A DNA stretch of 64,000 bases, taken from NCBI GenBank assembly GCA_001464275.1, contig LNFL01000163.1:30396-94395 (forward strand), written 5' to 3'. Positions 1 through 9,276 of this stretch are shown here, one piece after another (the stretch's first letter is position 1; every line of letters begins with the position of its first letter). The DNA comes from Actinobacteria bacterium Ga0077560 (GTDB lineage: Bacteria; Actinomycetota; Thermoleophilia; Miltoncostaeales; Miltoncostaeaceae). The notes below the pieces were generated by a model. It saw only the letters and a list, made by a program, of their open reading frames with translations. It was not told where the DNA came from and did no database searches. The translations under genes were made by a program, and so were the position numbers.

Positions 1-2
1 CG

Positions 3-2051
3 GTCACGGCGGGGGACGACGGCGCCCGCCTGCGGGTGCGGATCACCTCCCCCACCGGAAGCGTCGTCTCGCGCGCCGCGCTGCTGAGCGTGTCGGCCAA
101 CCGGGCGCCCACGGCCACCATCACCGCGCCGACGGCGACCACGACCTATGCCGGCGGTGACCGCATCGCGTACGCCGGCGTCGCGAGCGACCCCGAGGAC
201 GGCACGCTGCCCGGCTCGGCGGTCTCGTGGCGGGTCGACTTCCACCACGACACCCACCTCCACCCCTTCATCCCCGAGACCCCGGGCGCCCTGGCCGGGG
301 AGTTCGTGATCCCCACCACCGGGGAGACCTCCACCGACGTCTGGTACCGCATCACCATGACCGTCCGCGACTCAGGCGGGCGAACCGCGAGCAGCGTCGT
401 CGACGTGCGCCCGCGGACCGTGCGCCTCCAGCTGGCCACCCAGCCCGCCGGGCTGTCGGTGCTGGTGGACGGACAGCCGGTGGCGACGCCGGCGACCGTG
501 GACAGCGTGGTGGGCATGGAGCGCTCCCTGGGACCGGTCTCGCCGCAGACGGCGCTCGGCACCGCCTGGCTGTTCACGGGCTGGGCGGACGGCGGGGCGG
601 CGAACCGCGTCATCTCCACCCCGGCGGCCGACACCGCCTACACCGCCCGGTTCGCGGAGGCCGCCTGGCAGGAATCCGGCGGACAGGTGGTGCTGGAGGC
701 CGAGCAGGCCGACGAGACCATCACCCGGGGCGGACGCTCCTGGAGCACCGCCATCTCACCCACCGGCTGGGCGGGGACCGGCGCGCTGGTGGTGACGCCC
801 AACGCGGGCGCCACCATCAACACCGGCTACGCCACCACCAGCCCCCAGGCCAGGTACCGCATCCGGTTCACGACCACCGGCACCTACCAGGTGTGGGTGC
901 GCGGGCGGGCACCCGGCACCAGCGACAACAGCATCCACATCGGCCTCGACGGGGCGGCGCCCGCCAGCGCGGATCGCCTGGAGCTCCCGACGCTGGGTGC
1001 GTGGGCGTGGAGCCGGTCGACCATGGACGGCGTGAACGCCACCATCACGGTCACCACACCCGGCATCCACACGCTGGAGGCGTGGATGCGCGAGGACGGC
1101 TTCCTCGTGGACCGCATCCTGCTCACCCGCAGCACCACGACGGTGCCCAGCGGGACCGGCCCGGCCGCGAGCCCCCGGGGGTCCGCGGCGGATCTGACAC
1201 CGCCGGCGGTCACCGCACGCACGCCCACCCCGGACGCCACCGGCGTGGGTCTCACCGCGAACGTCGTGGTGACGTTCTCGGAGCCCATGGCGGCCGCGTC
1301 GGTGAGCGCATCCGGCGCCCGTCTGGTGCGCGCCTCCGACGGCGCGGAGGTGTCGGCCGCACGCACGCTGAGCGCCGACGGCCGCACGCTCACCATCGAC
1401 CCCGCCTCCGCCCTGGACGGGTCGGCGACGTACCGGGTGGACCTGGGCCCCGCGCTCACGGACGCCGCCGGCAATCCGCTGACCGCGGTGAGCTGGGTGT
1501 TCACCACCGCCGCGACCCCGCCCCCGGTGGTCGCCTGGCAGGAGTCGGGCGGTCAGGTGGTGATCGAGGCAGAGCAGCCGGACGAGACCATCGCCCGCGG
1601 CGGGCGGTCCTGGGGGCCGGTGACCTCTCCCACCGGCTGGGTCGGCAGCGGCGCGCTGCTGATCCCCAACACCGGCGGTTACTCGGACCCGGGCTACGTC
1701 ACCGCGGCGCCCCAGGCGCGCTACCGCATCCGGTTCGCCACCACCGGGACCTACCAGGTGTGGATCCGGGGGCGGGCCCCCACCGGCAGCGACAACAGCC
1801 TGCACATCGGTCTCGACGGCGCCGCGGTGGCCAGCGCCGACCGGCTGCAGGTGACCACCTATGGCACCTGGCTGTGGAGCCGGAACACCATGGACGGGGT
1901 GAACGCCACCATCACGGTGGCCACCCCGGGGGTCCACACCCTGGAGGCGTGGATGCGCGAGGACGGCCTGCTGGTGGACCGCATCCTGCTCACCCGCAGC
2001 ACCACGCTCGTGCCCAGCGGAACCGGCCCGGCCGCCAGCCCGCGCGTGTGA
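3..2051 (+). CDS. Secreted/surface protein with Ig-like region, two CBM-like ~150 aa repeats and a Big_5-type Ig domain (5' end outside window)
   Basis: Frame is open to the left edge (VTAGDDGARLRVRITSPTGS...), so the listed GTG at 36 is probably internal. Repeats start WQESGGQVVLEAEQADETI / WQESGGQVVIEAEQPDETI. Big_5-like segment 'TPPAVTARTPTPDATGVGLTANVVVTFSEPM...'. Confidence 0.8.
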   Translation, partial: VTAGDDGARLRVRITSPTGSVVSRAALLSVSANRAPTATITAPTATTTYAGGDRIAYAGVASDPEDGTLPGSAVSWRVDFHHDTHLHPFIPETPGALAGEFVIPTTGETSTDVWYRITMTVRDSGGRTASSVVDVRPRTVRLQLATQPAGLSVLVDGQPVATPATVDSVVGMERSLGPVSPQTALGTAWLFTGWADGGAANRVISTPAADTAYTARFAEAAWQESGGQVVLEAEQADETITRGGRSWSTAISPTGWAGTGALVVTPNAGATINTGYATTSPQARYRIRFTTTGTYQVWVRGRAPGTSDNSIHIGLDGAAPASADRLELPTLGAWAWSRSTMDGVNATITVTTPGIHTLEAWMREDGFLVDRILLTRSTTTVPSGTGPAASPRGSAADLTPPAVTARTPTPDATGVGLTANVVVTFSEPMAAASVSASGARLVRASDGAEVSAARTLSADGRTLTIDPASALDGSATYRVDLGPALTDAAGNPLTAVSWVFTTAATPPPVVAWQESGGQVVIEAEQPDETIARGGRSWGPVTSPTGWVGSGALLIPNTGGYSDPGYVTAAPQARYRIRFATTGTYQVWIRGRAPTGSDNSLHIGLDGAAVASADRLQVTTYGTWLWSRNTMDGVNATITVATPGVHTLEAWMREDGLLVDRILLTRSTTLVPSGTGPAASPRV

Positions 2052-2060
2052 GACGCACCC

Positions 2061-2091
2061 GATGCCTCCGCCGGCACGCGGCGGAGGCATC
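2061..2091 (+). terminator. Hairpin terminator candidate after the CBM protein
   Basis: Perfect 12 bp inverted repeat GATGCCTCCGCC-ggcacgc-GGCGGAGGCATC 10 nt after the stop codon; no strong U-tract. Confidence 0.6.
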
Positions 2092-2165
2092 GCGGTCCCC
2101 GGGCGCGTGACCGCCCACGCCAGCGTGCATATTCAGGGTGGCCCTCACACCCAGCGGAGCCGTGA

Positions 2166-3752
2166 ATGGACGACGTCGACTACCTCATCCTCGGAGGCGG
2201 GACCGCCGGATGCATCCTGGCGGCCCGGTTGTCGGAGTCGGGCCACCACCGGGTGATGCTGGTGGAGGCCGGCGGTGCGCCGCGCAGCCCGTACATCCGC
2301 ATCCCCGCCGGTTTCGGCCACCTGCTGCGCAGCCCGCACCACAACTGGGCGTACGAGTCGGAGCCGCATCCGGACACCGACGACCGCCCCATCCCCATCC
2401 CCAGCGGCCGCGGCCTGGGCGGCTCGGGGCTCATCAACGGGATGGTCTACGTGCGCGGGCAGGCGGCCGACTACGACGGCTGGGCCGGCGGCGGTGCCAC
2501 CGGCTGGGGATGGGCGGATGTGGAGCCGTGGTTCCGGCGCATCGAGGACTACGCGCAGGGCGGCGCGGGACGCGGGCGCGGCGGGCCGGTCCATCTGACC
2601 CAGGTGCGGGAGCGCTTCCCCGTGGCCGACGCCTTCCTGGCCGCGGCCGCCGAGGACGGCGCGCCGATCGTGGAGGACTACAACCTCGACCAGCGCGGCT
2701 ACGGCTACTACCAGGTCAACCAATACCGGGGCCGGCGCTGGAGCCCGTACGAGGCGTACCTGGCCCCCGCCCGCCGGCGCCCGAATCTGACCGTGCTGAC
2801 CCATACCCAGGCCACCGGGCTCACGTTCGACGGGCGGCGCTGCACGGGCGCGCGGCTGCTGCGCCGCGGCACGCCCGGCGAGGTCCGCGCGCGCCGGGAG
2901 GTCATCCTGGCGGCCGGCGCGATCCGCTCGCCGCAGCTGCTGGAGCTGTCGGGGATCGGCCGCCCCGACGTGCTGGAACCCATCGGCGTCCCGGTGCGCC
3001 ACGAGCTGCCCGGCGTGGGCGAGCACTACACCGACCACTACGCGCTGCGGGTCAACTGGCGCCTGCACGGGGTGCGCAGCCTGAATGAGTCCACGCGCGG
3101 CTGGCGGCTGGCGGCCGCGGTGGCCCGCTGGGCGTGGCGACGCGACGGCATCCTCACCCTGGGGCCGGCGCTGTGCCACGGGTTCGTGTCCACCGACCCG
3201 GCGGACGAACGGCCGGACACCCAGTTCCTGTTCATGCACGCCAGCTACGAGAACGCCGCGAAGCGGGTGCTCGACCGGCTGCCGGGCATGACGGTGGGGA
3301 TCATCCAGCAGCGGCCGCGCTCCACCGGAACGATCCACGCGGCGTCCGCCGACCCGCTGGCCCCGCCGGCCATCACCCCGCGGTTCCTCAGCGACCCCGA
3401 CGACCGCCGCCGCGTGGTGGCCGCCATCCGGATCGCCCGCCGGCTGGTGACCCGGCCCTCACTCGCCCCGCTGGTGGAGCGTGAGATGAACCCGGGTCCC
3501 GCCGCCGACGACGACGCGGCCCTGCTGGCGTGGGCCCGGGCGACCGGCCAGACGCTCTACCACCCGTGCGGGACGTGCCGCATGGGCACCGGGGACGACG
3601 CCGTGGTGGACCCGCGCCTGCGCGTGCGCGGCGTGGAGGGGCTGCGGGTGGCCGACGCCTCGGTGATGCCCACCATCACCTCGGGGAACATCCACGCCCC
3701 GGTGATCATGGTGGCCGAGCGGGCCGCGGAGATGATCCTGGCCGACGCCTGA
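2166..3752 (+). CDS. GMC family oxidoreductase (choline dehydrogenase-like)
   Basis: N-terminal FAD motif DYLILGGGTAGCILAARLSE, GRGLGGSGLINGMVYVRGQAADYD, C-terminal GTCRMGT...VVDPRLRVRGVEGLRVADASVMPTITSGNIHAPVIMVAERAAEMI. Confidence 0.93.
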   Translation: MDDVDYLILGGGTAGCILAARLSESGHHRVMLVEAGGAPRSPYIRIPAGFGHLLRSPHHNWAYESEPHPDTDDRPIPIPSGRGLGGSGLINGMVYVRGQAADYDGWAGGGATGWGWADVEPWFRRIEDYAQGGAGRGRGGPVHLTQVRERFPVADAFLAAAAEDGAPIVEDYNLDQRGYGYYQVNQYRGRRWSPYEAYLAPARRRPNLTVLTHTQATGLTFDGRRCTGARLLRRGTPGEVRARREVILAAGAIRSPQLLELSGIGRPDVLEPIGVPVRHELPGVGEHYTDHYALRVNWRLHGVRSLNESTRGWRLAAAVARWAWRRDGILTLGPALCHGFVSTDPADERPDTQFLFMHASYENAAKRVLDRLPGMTVGIIQQRPRSTGTIHAASADPLAPPAITPRFLSDPDDRRRVVAAIRIARRLVTRPSLAPLVEREMNPGPAADDDAALLAWARATGQTLYHPCGTCRMGTGDDAVVDPRLRVRGVEGLRVADASVMPTITSGNIHAPVIMVAERAAEMILADA

Positions 3753-3767
3753 GCGACCGACCCAGGC

Positions 3768-4640
3768 TCAGACGGGGGCGCCGGCCTCCACCATCTGGCA
3801 CAGGACCGACGCCCCGGCCAGCTCACCCTCACGGCCGGCCTCGACGGCGGCGCGCATCGCCGCGGGCGCGGTGACGGTCTCGTCGTAGACCACGACCACG
3901 GACTGGTCGCCGGGGCGCAGGTAGTGCTGCTCCCCGAAGTCCGTGTACCGCGTCGCGCCGACCCCGATGAGCACCGTCTCCGGGCATCCGGCGTCGCGCA
4001 GCAGTTCACCCACGAACTCCAGCGGCGTGTCGTCGGAGCCGTGCTGGTGGTGCAGGCGGTCCACGATCCAGTCCAGCAGCAGCCCGCCCGCGTACGAGTA
4101 GCCCGCGGCGGGGCTGTCCACGCCGTACTCGTGCGCCACGCCGTCGCGGCGCAGGAAGCTGGCGATGCGCAGGGTGCGCAGGCCGCCGCCGGGTTCCAGG
4201 TCGGTCACCGGGAACAGCCGCGCCGCGACGCCCTTGGAGCACGGGCCCCAGTTCTTCTTGTGGCTGATCTTCTTCGCGCCGGGGCGGCGAATCGAGCAGT
4301 CGTTGAACGCCCCCGCCGCATACGGCGTCAGCCCGGTGACCTGCCCGGCCTCGTCGTAGGTGACGCGGCACAGCGCGCCCACCTCGGGCTCGATCTGGAG
4401 GTTCATCGCCCAGTCGGCCGACACGGGCTCGTGGAGCCGGTCGGTGGACAGCGGGAACGTCCCCAGGAACGTGTCGCTCCCGGGCGCGAACCACGGGAAG
4501 ATCCCCTTGGGTGCGTCCGGCGCCGCGGTGACGCGCTCGAAGTCGACGGCCTCTCCCGCCTGCTCCAGGTGCCCGGCGAAGTTGCCGGCGACGCCGAACC
4601 CGAAGGCGCCGCGAAGGTCGTCGAGGTGGAGGTCGATCAT
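3768..4640 (-). CDS. DUF5718-like family protein of unknown function
   Basis: 290 aa, MIDLHLDDLRGAFGFGVAGNFAGHLEQAGEAVDFERV...; family name recalled from similarity, not searched. Confidence 0.65.
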   Translation of the reverse strand: MIDLHLDDLRGAFGFGVAGNFAGHLEQAGEAVDFERVTAAPDAPKGIFPWFAPGSDTFLGTFPLSTDRLHEPVSADWAMNLQIEPEVGALCRVTYDEAGQVTGLTPYAAGAFNDCSIRRPGAKKISHKKNWGPCSKGVAARLFPVTDLEPGGGLRTLRIASFLRRDGVAHEYGVDSPAAGYSYAGGLLLDWIVDRLHHQHGSDDTPLEFVGELLRDAGCPETVLIGVGATRYTDFGEQHYLRPGDQSVVVVYDETVTAPAAMRAAVEAGREGELAGASVLCQMVEAGAPV

Positions 4641-4668
4641 CGGGCCGGGAATCTAGCGTCCCGGCCCG
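4641..4668 (-). terminator. Hairpin terminator candidate downstream of the M20 amidohydrolase
   Basis: 10 bp inverted repeat CGGGCCGGGA-atctagcg-TCCCGGCCCG between two minus-strand genes. Confidence 0.5.
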
Positions 4669-4703
4669 CCTGCCGGCGCTCCGGGGCCCGGCCCCGGCCC
4701 CAC

Positions 4704-5945
4704 CTACGCCTGCGCCAGCCGGGTCAGCGCGCCGGCCAGCACGGCAACGCCCCTGGCGATCTGCTCCTCGGAGGTGAACTCGTCGGGCCGGTGGCTCACG
4801 CCGGCGCGGGAGGGCACGAACACCATCCCCGTGGGGCAGAGCTGCGCCATGAACACGGTGTCGTGGTACGCCCGGCTCACCATTCGCACGTTGCTCGCCC
4901 CCGCCTCGGCGCACGCGGCCTCCACGGCCTCGACCACCGCGGGGCCGGAGACCGACGGCGGGTCGCGGTTGAGGATCTCGCCCGAATGCCCCACGCCCAG
5001 CCGCTCGGCCTGGGCCCGCGCGAAGGCGCGGACGTGATCGACCAGCGCATCGCGGCGCGCCAGGTCGGTGTCGCGCATGTCGATCTCCATCACCACGCGG
5101 CGCGGGACGCTGTTGACCGCCCCGGGCTCCACGCGGATGAGCCCAACGGTGCCGACCGTGTCGGTGCTCCCGGTGCCGCGGGCGGCGCGGTCCACCTCCT
5201 GGATCACGGCGGCGGCCGCGACGAGGGGGTCGTGGCGGGCGGGCATGAGCAGCGCGCCCGCGTGGCCGCCGCCGCCGGTGAGCTCGACGCGCAGGGTGGC
5301 CGGCGCGGCGATGGCCGTGACCACGCCGATGTCCAGGCCCTGGCGCTCCAGCTCCGGGCCCTGCTCGATGTGCAGTTCCAGGAACGCGTGGTACGCCCCC
5401 GGCGCCAGGCGGGCGTCCATGGCGGCGCCGGTCATGCCGGCCCCCAGGCGCGCCTGCTCGAAGGTGCCGCCGTCGGCATCGCGCAGGCGCGCCAGGCCGG
5501 CCTCGTCGAGCACCCCGGACATCACGCGGCTGCCGATGCAGCCCAGCCCGAACCGGGTGGGCTCCTCCGAGGTGAACGCGATGAGCTCGATCGACCGGCG
5601 CGGGCGGATGCCCGCCGCCTGGAGGGCGCGCAGCGCCTCCAGCCCGCCCAGCACCCCCACCACGCCGTCGAACCGGCCGGCCTCCGGGATGGCGTCGGTG
5701 TGGGACCCGGTCGCCACGGCGGGCAGTGACGGGTCGGTGCCCTCCAGGCGGGCGAAGGTATTCCCCACCGCGTCCACGCGCACCGTGAGCCCCGCGTCGC
5801 GCAGGCGACGGTGCAGCCATTCCCTGCCCGCCATGTCGGTGGGCGTGAACAGGATGCGGGTGACCGAGGGGTACGGGTGGTCGGAGATCCGGGCCAGCTC
5901 CTCGATCTCCGCCGAGAGCCGCGCCGTGTCGACGGGGAGTGTCAC
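4704..5945 (-). CDS. allC: M20 family Zn-dependent hydrolase, allantoate amidohydrolase / N-carbamoyl-L-amino-acid hydrolase type
   Basis: GTG start at 5945 (VTLPVDTARLSAEIEELARISD); GSHTDAIPEAGRFDGVVGVLGGLEAL, ELHIEQGPELERQGLDIGVVTAI, typical of the AllC/HyuC branch. The 916 aa listed ORF is only an open-frame extension. Confidence 0.8.
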   Translation of the reverse strand: MTLPVDTARLSAEIEELARISDHPYPSVTRILFTPTDMAGREWLHRRLRDAGLTVRVDAVGNTFARLEGTDPSLPAVATGSHTDAIPEAGRFDGVVGVLGGLEALRALQAAGIRPRRSIELIAFTSEEPTRFGLGCIGSRVMSGVLDEAGLARLRDADGGTFEQARLGAGMTGAAMDARLAPGAYHAFLELHIEQGPELERQGLDIGVVTAIAAPATLRVELTGGGGHAGALLMPARHDPLVAAAAVIQEVDRAARGTGSTDTVGTVGLIRVEPGAVNSVPRRVVMEIDMRDTDLARRDALVDHVRAFARAQAERLGVGHSGEILNRDPPSVSGPAVVEAVEAACAEAGASNVRMVSRAYHDTVFMAQLCPTGMVFVPSRAGVSHRPDEFTSEEQIARGVAVLAGALTRLAQA

Positions 5946-6691
5946 CCGGCCTCCGACCCGTCGGCCAGCGGATCGCGGTTCCAGTCCTTGTAGATGAGGT
6001 ACGACGCCCACCCGGTGCCGTACGCGCAGCACCACTGGGGGCAGAACGGCGCCATCCAGATCGCGTCGCCCTCGGTGACCGGGTACCAGCCGTCGGCCAG
6101 CCGGTAGACCAGGGACCCTTCCAGCACCAGCAGGCCGTGCTCCATCAGGTGGGTCTCCACGAACGGCAGCGCCGCGCCGGGCGCGAAGCTCATCGTGTTC
6201 ACCGCCAGGTCCAGGCCGGGCTCCTCCGGCAGCAGCTGCTGGACGTGCACGTTCGGGTCGCCGTGCATGTGCTCGGCCGGCACCGCCGCCCGGCTGCCCA
6301 CCACCACCCGCGGCTCGCCGGCGGGGTGCGGCACGTACGGCTTCTCGATGAGGCAGATCCGGGTGGCGCCCACGGCCGTGAGCGTCTGCGGCAGCCCGGC
6401 CGGCAGGTACGCGTACCCCTGCGACTCCAGCTCGTGCGTGGCGCCGTCGGCGTCGAGCCGCAGGTGCCCCTCCAGCACGAACACGAACCGGCCCACGCCG
6501 GGCGGCGGCGGCCCGCCGGTCGCGCCGTCGTCCATGCTCACCAGCGACATCGCGAACGCCGACAGCGGCGGGGCGGCCAGCACCACCCGGCGGCTGCCGG
6601 TCCATCCGGGCACCGGCCCCGGGACGTGACCGTCGGGCGCCAGCACCGCGTGGTCGAGCCGCACCACGCTGCGCGTCCGCGGCCCGCTCAT
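5942..6691 (-). CDS. allE: (S)-ureidoglycine aminohydrolase-like bicupin
   Basis: MSGPRTRSVVRLDHAVLAPDGHVPGPVPGW...FVFVLEGHLRLDADG...HVQQLLPEEPGLDLAVNTMSFAPGAALPFVETHLMEHGLLVLEG; 4 bp overlap with the next gene allC. Confidence 0.8.
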   Translation of the reverse strand: MSGPRTRSVVRLDHAVLAPDGHVPGPVPGWTGSRRVVLAAPPLSAFAMSLVSMDDGATGGPPPPGVGRFVFVLEGHLRLDADGATHELESQGYAYLPAGLPQTLTAVGATRICLIEKPYVPHPAGEPRVVVGSRAAVPAEHMHGDPNVHVQQLLPEEPGLDLAVNTMSFAPGAALPFVETHLMEHGLLVLEGSLVYRLADGWYPVTEGDAIWMAPFCPQWCCAYGTGWASYLIYKDWNRDPLADGSEAG

Positions 6692-7071
6692 CGACCGCCC
6701 GCCGCGGCGAGCGGTCGGCGCGTGCCGTGCCTGGGTGATGGGGCCCGCATGGTCCGGGCCCCCGAGCAACCGCCCGATACGGCGAGCATGTCCTCCCCTT
6801 TCCTCGTGTCGGCTGGCGGGGGCGAATGGTCCGATGCGATCCTGTCGCCGGGACCGCGGATGATGAGGTCGAACCTCGCGGCCAAGCGTATTCGCAGGGT
6901 GCCGCCACCGACCCTGGGCCCACCGGCCATGGTGCCGCGCGCCAGGTCTGGCCCTGGGTCCAGCTCGCGTCCGGCGCGGCGGCTGCGAGATTCGCCGGGA
7001 TGCCGACCTCGCCGGATTCGTCTGGGACCGCGGACCGCCCGACGCGGGATCCCGCGGTGCCGGCGCCGCCG

Positions 7072-8202
7072 ATGCCACCATCACACCCATCATCCTCCGG
7101 GGTCACGGAACTGCTCCGTGACCTCATCCGGGCCGCCTCGCCGAACCCCCCGGGCGACGAGCGGGCGGCGGCGCGGGTCATCCTGGGGTTCCTCGAGCGG
7201 ATCCCGGACATCGAGATCGAGGACGCCGGCGTCGACCCGCTGCGGCCGATGATCGTCGCGCGGCTCCGCTGCGCCGCCCCGGGCCCCACCCTGCTGCTGA
7301 ACGGGCACATGGACACGGTCCCCGACCCGTTCGGCGCCAAGGTCGCCGGTGGCCGCATGTTCGGCCGGGGTGCCAGCGACATGAAGTCCGGCCTCGCCGG
7401 GCTGGTCGTGGCCTTCGGGCGCATCGCCGAGCTGCGGGGCGAGCTGGCCGGCACCGTGGAGCTGCACGCGGTGCCCGACGAGGAGCCCGGCGGTCATCTG
7501 GGCACCGAGGCCCTGCTCCGGGCGGGCAGGATCGCCGGCGACTACGCGGTGGTCGCCGAACCGACCGGCCTCAGCGTCTTCCGCGCCCAGAAGGGCAACG
7601 TGTTCGCCGATGTCACGGTGCGGGGCCGTTCCGCGCACGGCAGCATGCCGTGGCACGGGGTGAACGCCGCCAGCCTGGCGGCGCGGCTGCTGGTGGACCT
7701 CGAGGATCGCCTGGGTCCCCTGCTGGCCGAGCGGAGCCACCCGCTCGTGGGCCCAAGGTCCCTCAACGTCGGCACGATCACCGCGGGCACCGCCACCAAC
7801 GTCGTCCCCGACCGCTGCGTGCTGGGTGTGGACCGCCGGGTGCTGCCGGGGGAGTCCCCACGGGCCGCGCTGGAGGAGCTGGCCGCGTTCATCGGCGACC
7901 GCGGCACGGTGGAGGCCACCCACCTGGGCGCCCCGTTCGAGACCCCTGAGGATCACCCGCTGGTGGTCGCCGCGCAGGCCGCCGTCGCGGCCGTGCTGGG
8001 CGGGCCCCGCCCGTGCGGCGGCCTGGTGGGCAGCTCCGACGCGCGCTTCTACGCCGACGGCGCCGGCATCCCCACCATCCTGCTGGGGCCGGGCGCCATG
8101 GACCAGGCGCACGTGCCCGACGAGTCGGTGCCGCTGGAGGAGGCCGAGGCGAGCGTCCCCGTGTTCGTCGAGCTGGCGCGCAGGCTGCTGGTCGCCGGCT
8201 GA
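7072..8202 (+). CDS. M20 family peptidase / ArgE-DapE type deacylase
   Basis: LLLNGHMDTVP, GRGASDMKSGLAGLVVAF, EEPGGHLGTEALL, GRSAHGSMPWHGVNA. Start ambiguous (ATG 7000 or 7072). Confidence 0.85.
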   Translation: MPPSHPSSSGVTELLRDLIRAASPNPPGDERAAARVILGFLERIPDIEIEDAGVDPLRPMIVARLRCAAPGPTLLLNGHMDTVPDPFGAKVAGGRMFGRGASDMKSGLAGLVVAFGRIAELRGELAGTVELHAVPDEEPGGHLGTEALLRAGRIAGDYAVVAEPTGLSVFRAQKGNVFADVTVRGRSAHGSMPWHGVNAASLAARLLVDLEDRLGPLLAERSHPLVGPRSLNVGTITAGTATNVVPDRCVLGVDRRVLPGESPRAALEELAAFIGDRGTVEATHLGAPFETPEDHPLVVAAQAAVAAVLGGPRPCGGLVGSSDARFYADGAGIPTILLGPGAMDQAHVPDESVPLEEAEASVPVFVELARRLLVAG

Positions 8203-8300
8203 TCGGGATCCTCGCCGTCCCGGTCCGGCGCGCCCCCGATGCGCACCGGCCCTCCCGGGCGGACGCTGGAGGTGTCCCGCACCCGGCCGGAGGAGGCACC

Positions 8301-8852
8301 ATGCGGACACTCGTGGTCTACGAATCGATGTTCGGCAACACCCACCGCGTGGCGGAGCGCATCGCCGCGGGCCTCGCGGCCGCCGGTGAGGCGCGGGCGG
8401 TCCCGGTGGCCGAGGCCACCGACGAGGCGCTCGAGGGGATCGACCTGCTGGTGGTGGGCGGCCCCACCCACGTCCACGGGATGACCAGCGCCCGTTCGCG
8501 CCAGGCGGCGCACGACCAGGCCGTCCGCCCGGGAAGCGGCCTCACCATGGACCCAGACGCCGAGGGCCCGGGCCTGCGCGACTGGTTCGACCAGCGGCGG
8601 CTGCCCCACGCGTGCGCGGCGGCCGCGTTCGACACCCGCATGCACGGGGCCCCCGCGCTGACCGGCCGGGCCTCGAAGGGCATCGCGAAGCGGCTCGCGC
8701 GTCACGGCGCGCGTTTGGTGGCCGACCCGGAGAGCTTCATCGTGGACCGGGACAACCACCTGGACGACGGCGAGGCCGAGCGGGCCGGGGCCTGGGGCGC
8801 CTCGCTCGCGGAGGCGTGCCGGAGCGCGATGACGGAGGGACGCCATGGATGA
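8301..8852 (+). CDS. Flavodoxin-domain protein
   Basis: MRTLVVYESMFGNTHRVAERIAAGL FMN-binding N-terminus, GGPTHVHGM; RBS ggagg upstream of ATG 8301. Confidence 0.85.
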   Translation: MRTLVVYESMFGNTHRVAERIAAGLAAAGEARAVPVAEATDEALEGIDLLVVGGPTHVHGMTSARSRQAAHDQAVRPGSGLTMDPDAEGPGLRDWFDQRRLPHACAAAAFDTRMHGAPALTGRASKGIAKRLARHGARLVADPESFIVDRDNHLDDGEAERAGAWGASLAEACRSAMTEGRHG

Positions 8853-9240
8853 CGTGCGGCAGGTGATGGAGTCGGCCGCGGCCGGCGGCATGGGATCGCG
8901 GCTCGCCGCGGCGCTCGCCGACAAGGTCGGGAACCGGGCGGGGGTGCAGGCCATCTTCGGGGAGCCGGTGGAGCGGGACGGCGTGACCGTCATCCCCGTG
9001 GGCCGCCTGCGCTGGGGGTTCGGCGGCGGCGGCGGGACGGGCGGCCCGCCCGGCGAAACCCCCGGCGAGGGGTCGGGCGGCGGCGGGGGCGTCACGGTCT
9101 CGCCGGTCGGCTACATCGAGATCTCCGGCGGCACCGCGACGTTCCGGCGCGTGGCGCTGTCGGCCACGCCGGGCACCCTCATCGCGGCGGCGGTCGCGGT
9201 GCTCATCACGCTGCGCGGCATCCGCGGCCTCTTCCGCTGA
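8845..9240 (+). CDS. GerW/YtfJ family protein
   Basis: FGEPVERDGVTVIPVGRLRWGFGGGGG...GGGGGVTVSPVGYIEI is the typical GerW pattern; C-terminal hydrophobic segment; overlaps the flavodoxin stop by 8 bp. Confidence 0.8.
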   Translation: MDDVRQVMESAAAGGMGSRLAAALADKVGNRAGVQAIFGEPVERDGVTVIPVGRLRWGFGGGGGTGGPPGETPGEGSGGGGGVTVSPVGYIEISGGTATFRRVALSATPGTLIAAAVAVLITLRGIRGLFR

Positions 9241-9243
9241 CAC

Positions 9244-9274
9244 CGGGCGGGGCGGCGGTGTGCCGCCCCGCCCG
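9244..9274. terminator. Bidirectional hairpin terminator between convergent genes
   Basis: 13 bp perfect inverted repeat CGGGCGGGGCGGC-ggtgt-GCCGCCCCGCCCG exactly between stops at 9240 (+) and 9277 (-). Confidence 0.7.
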
Positions 9275-9276
9275 CC

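Noticed and set aside
4704-7454. Single 916 aa ORF on the minus strand as one gene
   Set aside because: Only the C-terminal 413 aa encode the M20 enzyme; the upstream part overlaps the in-frame AllE-like gene in another phase.
8980-9100. Gly-rich low-complexity stretch as a sequencing artefact
   Set aside because: Glycine-rich loops are normal for GerW-family proteins and the frame is intact through it.
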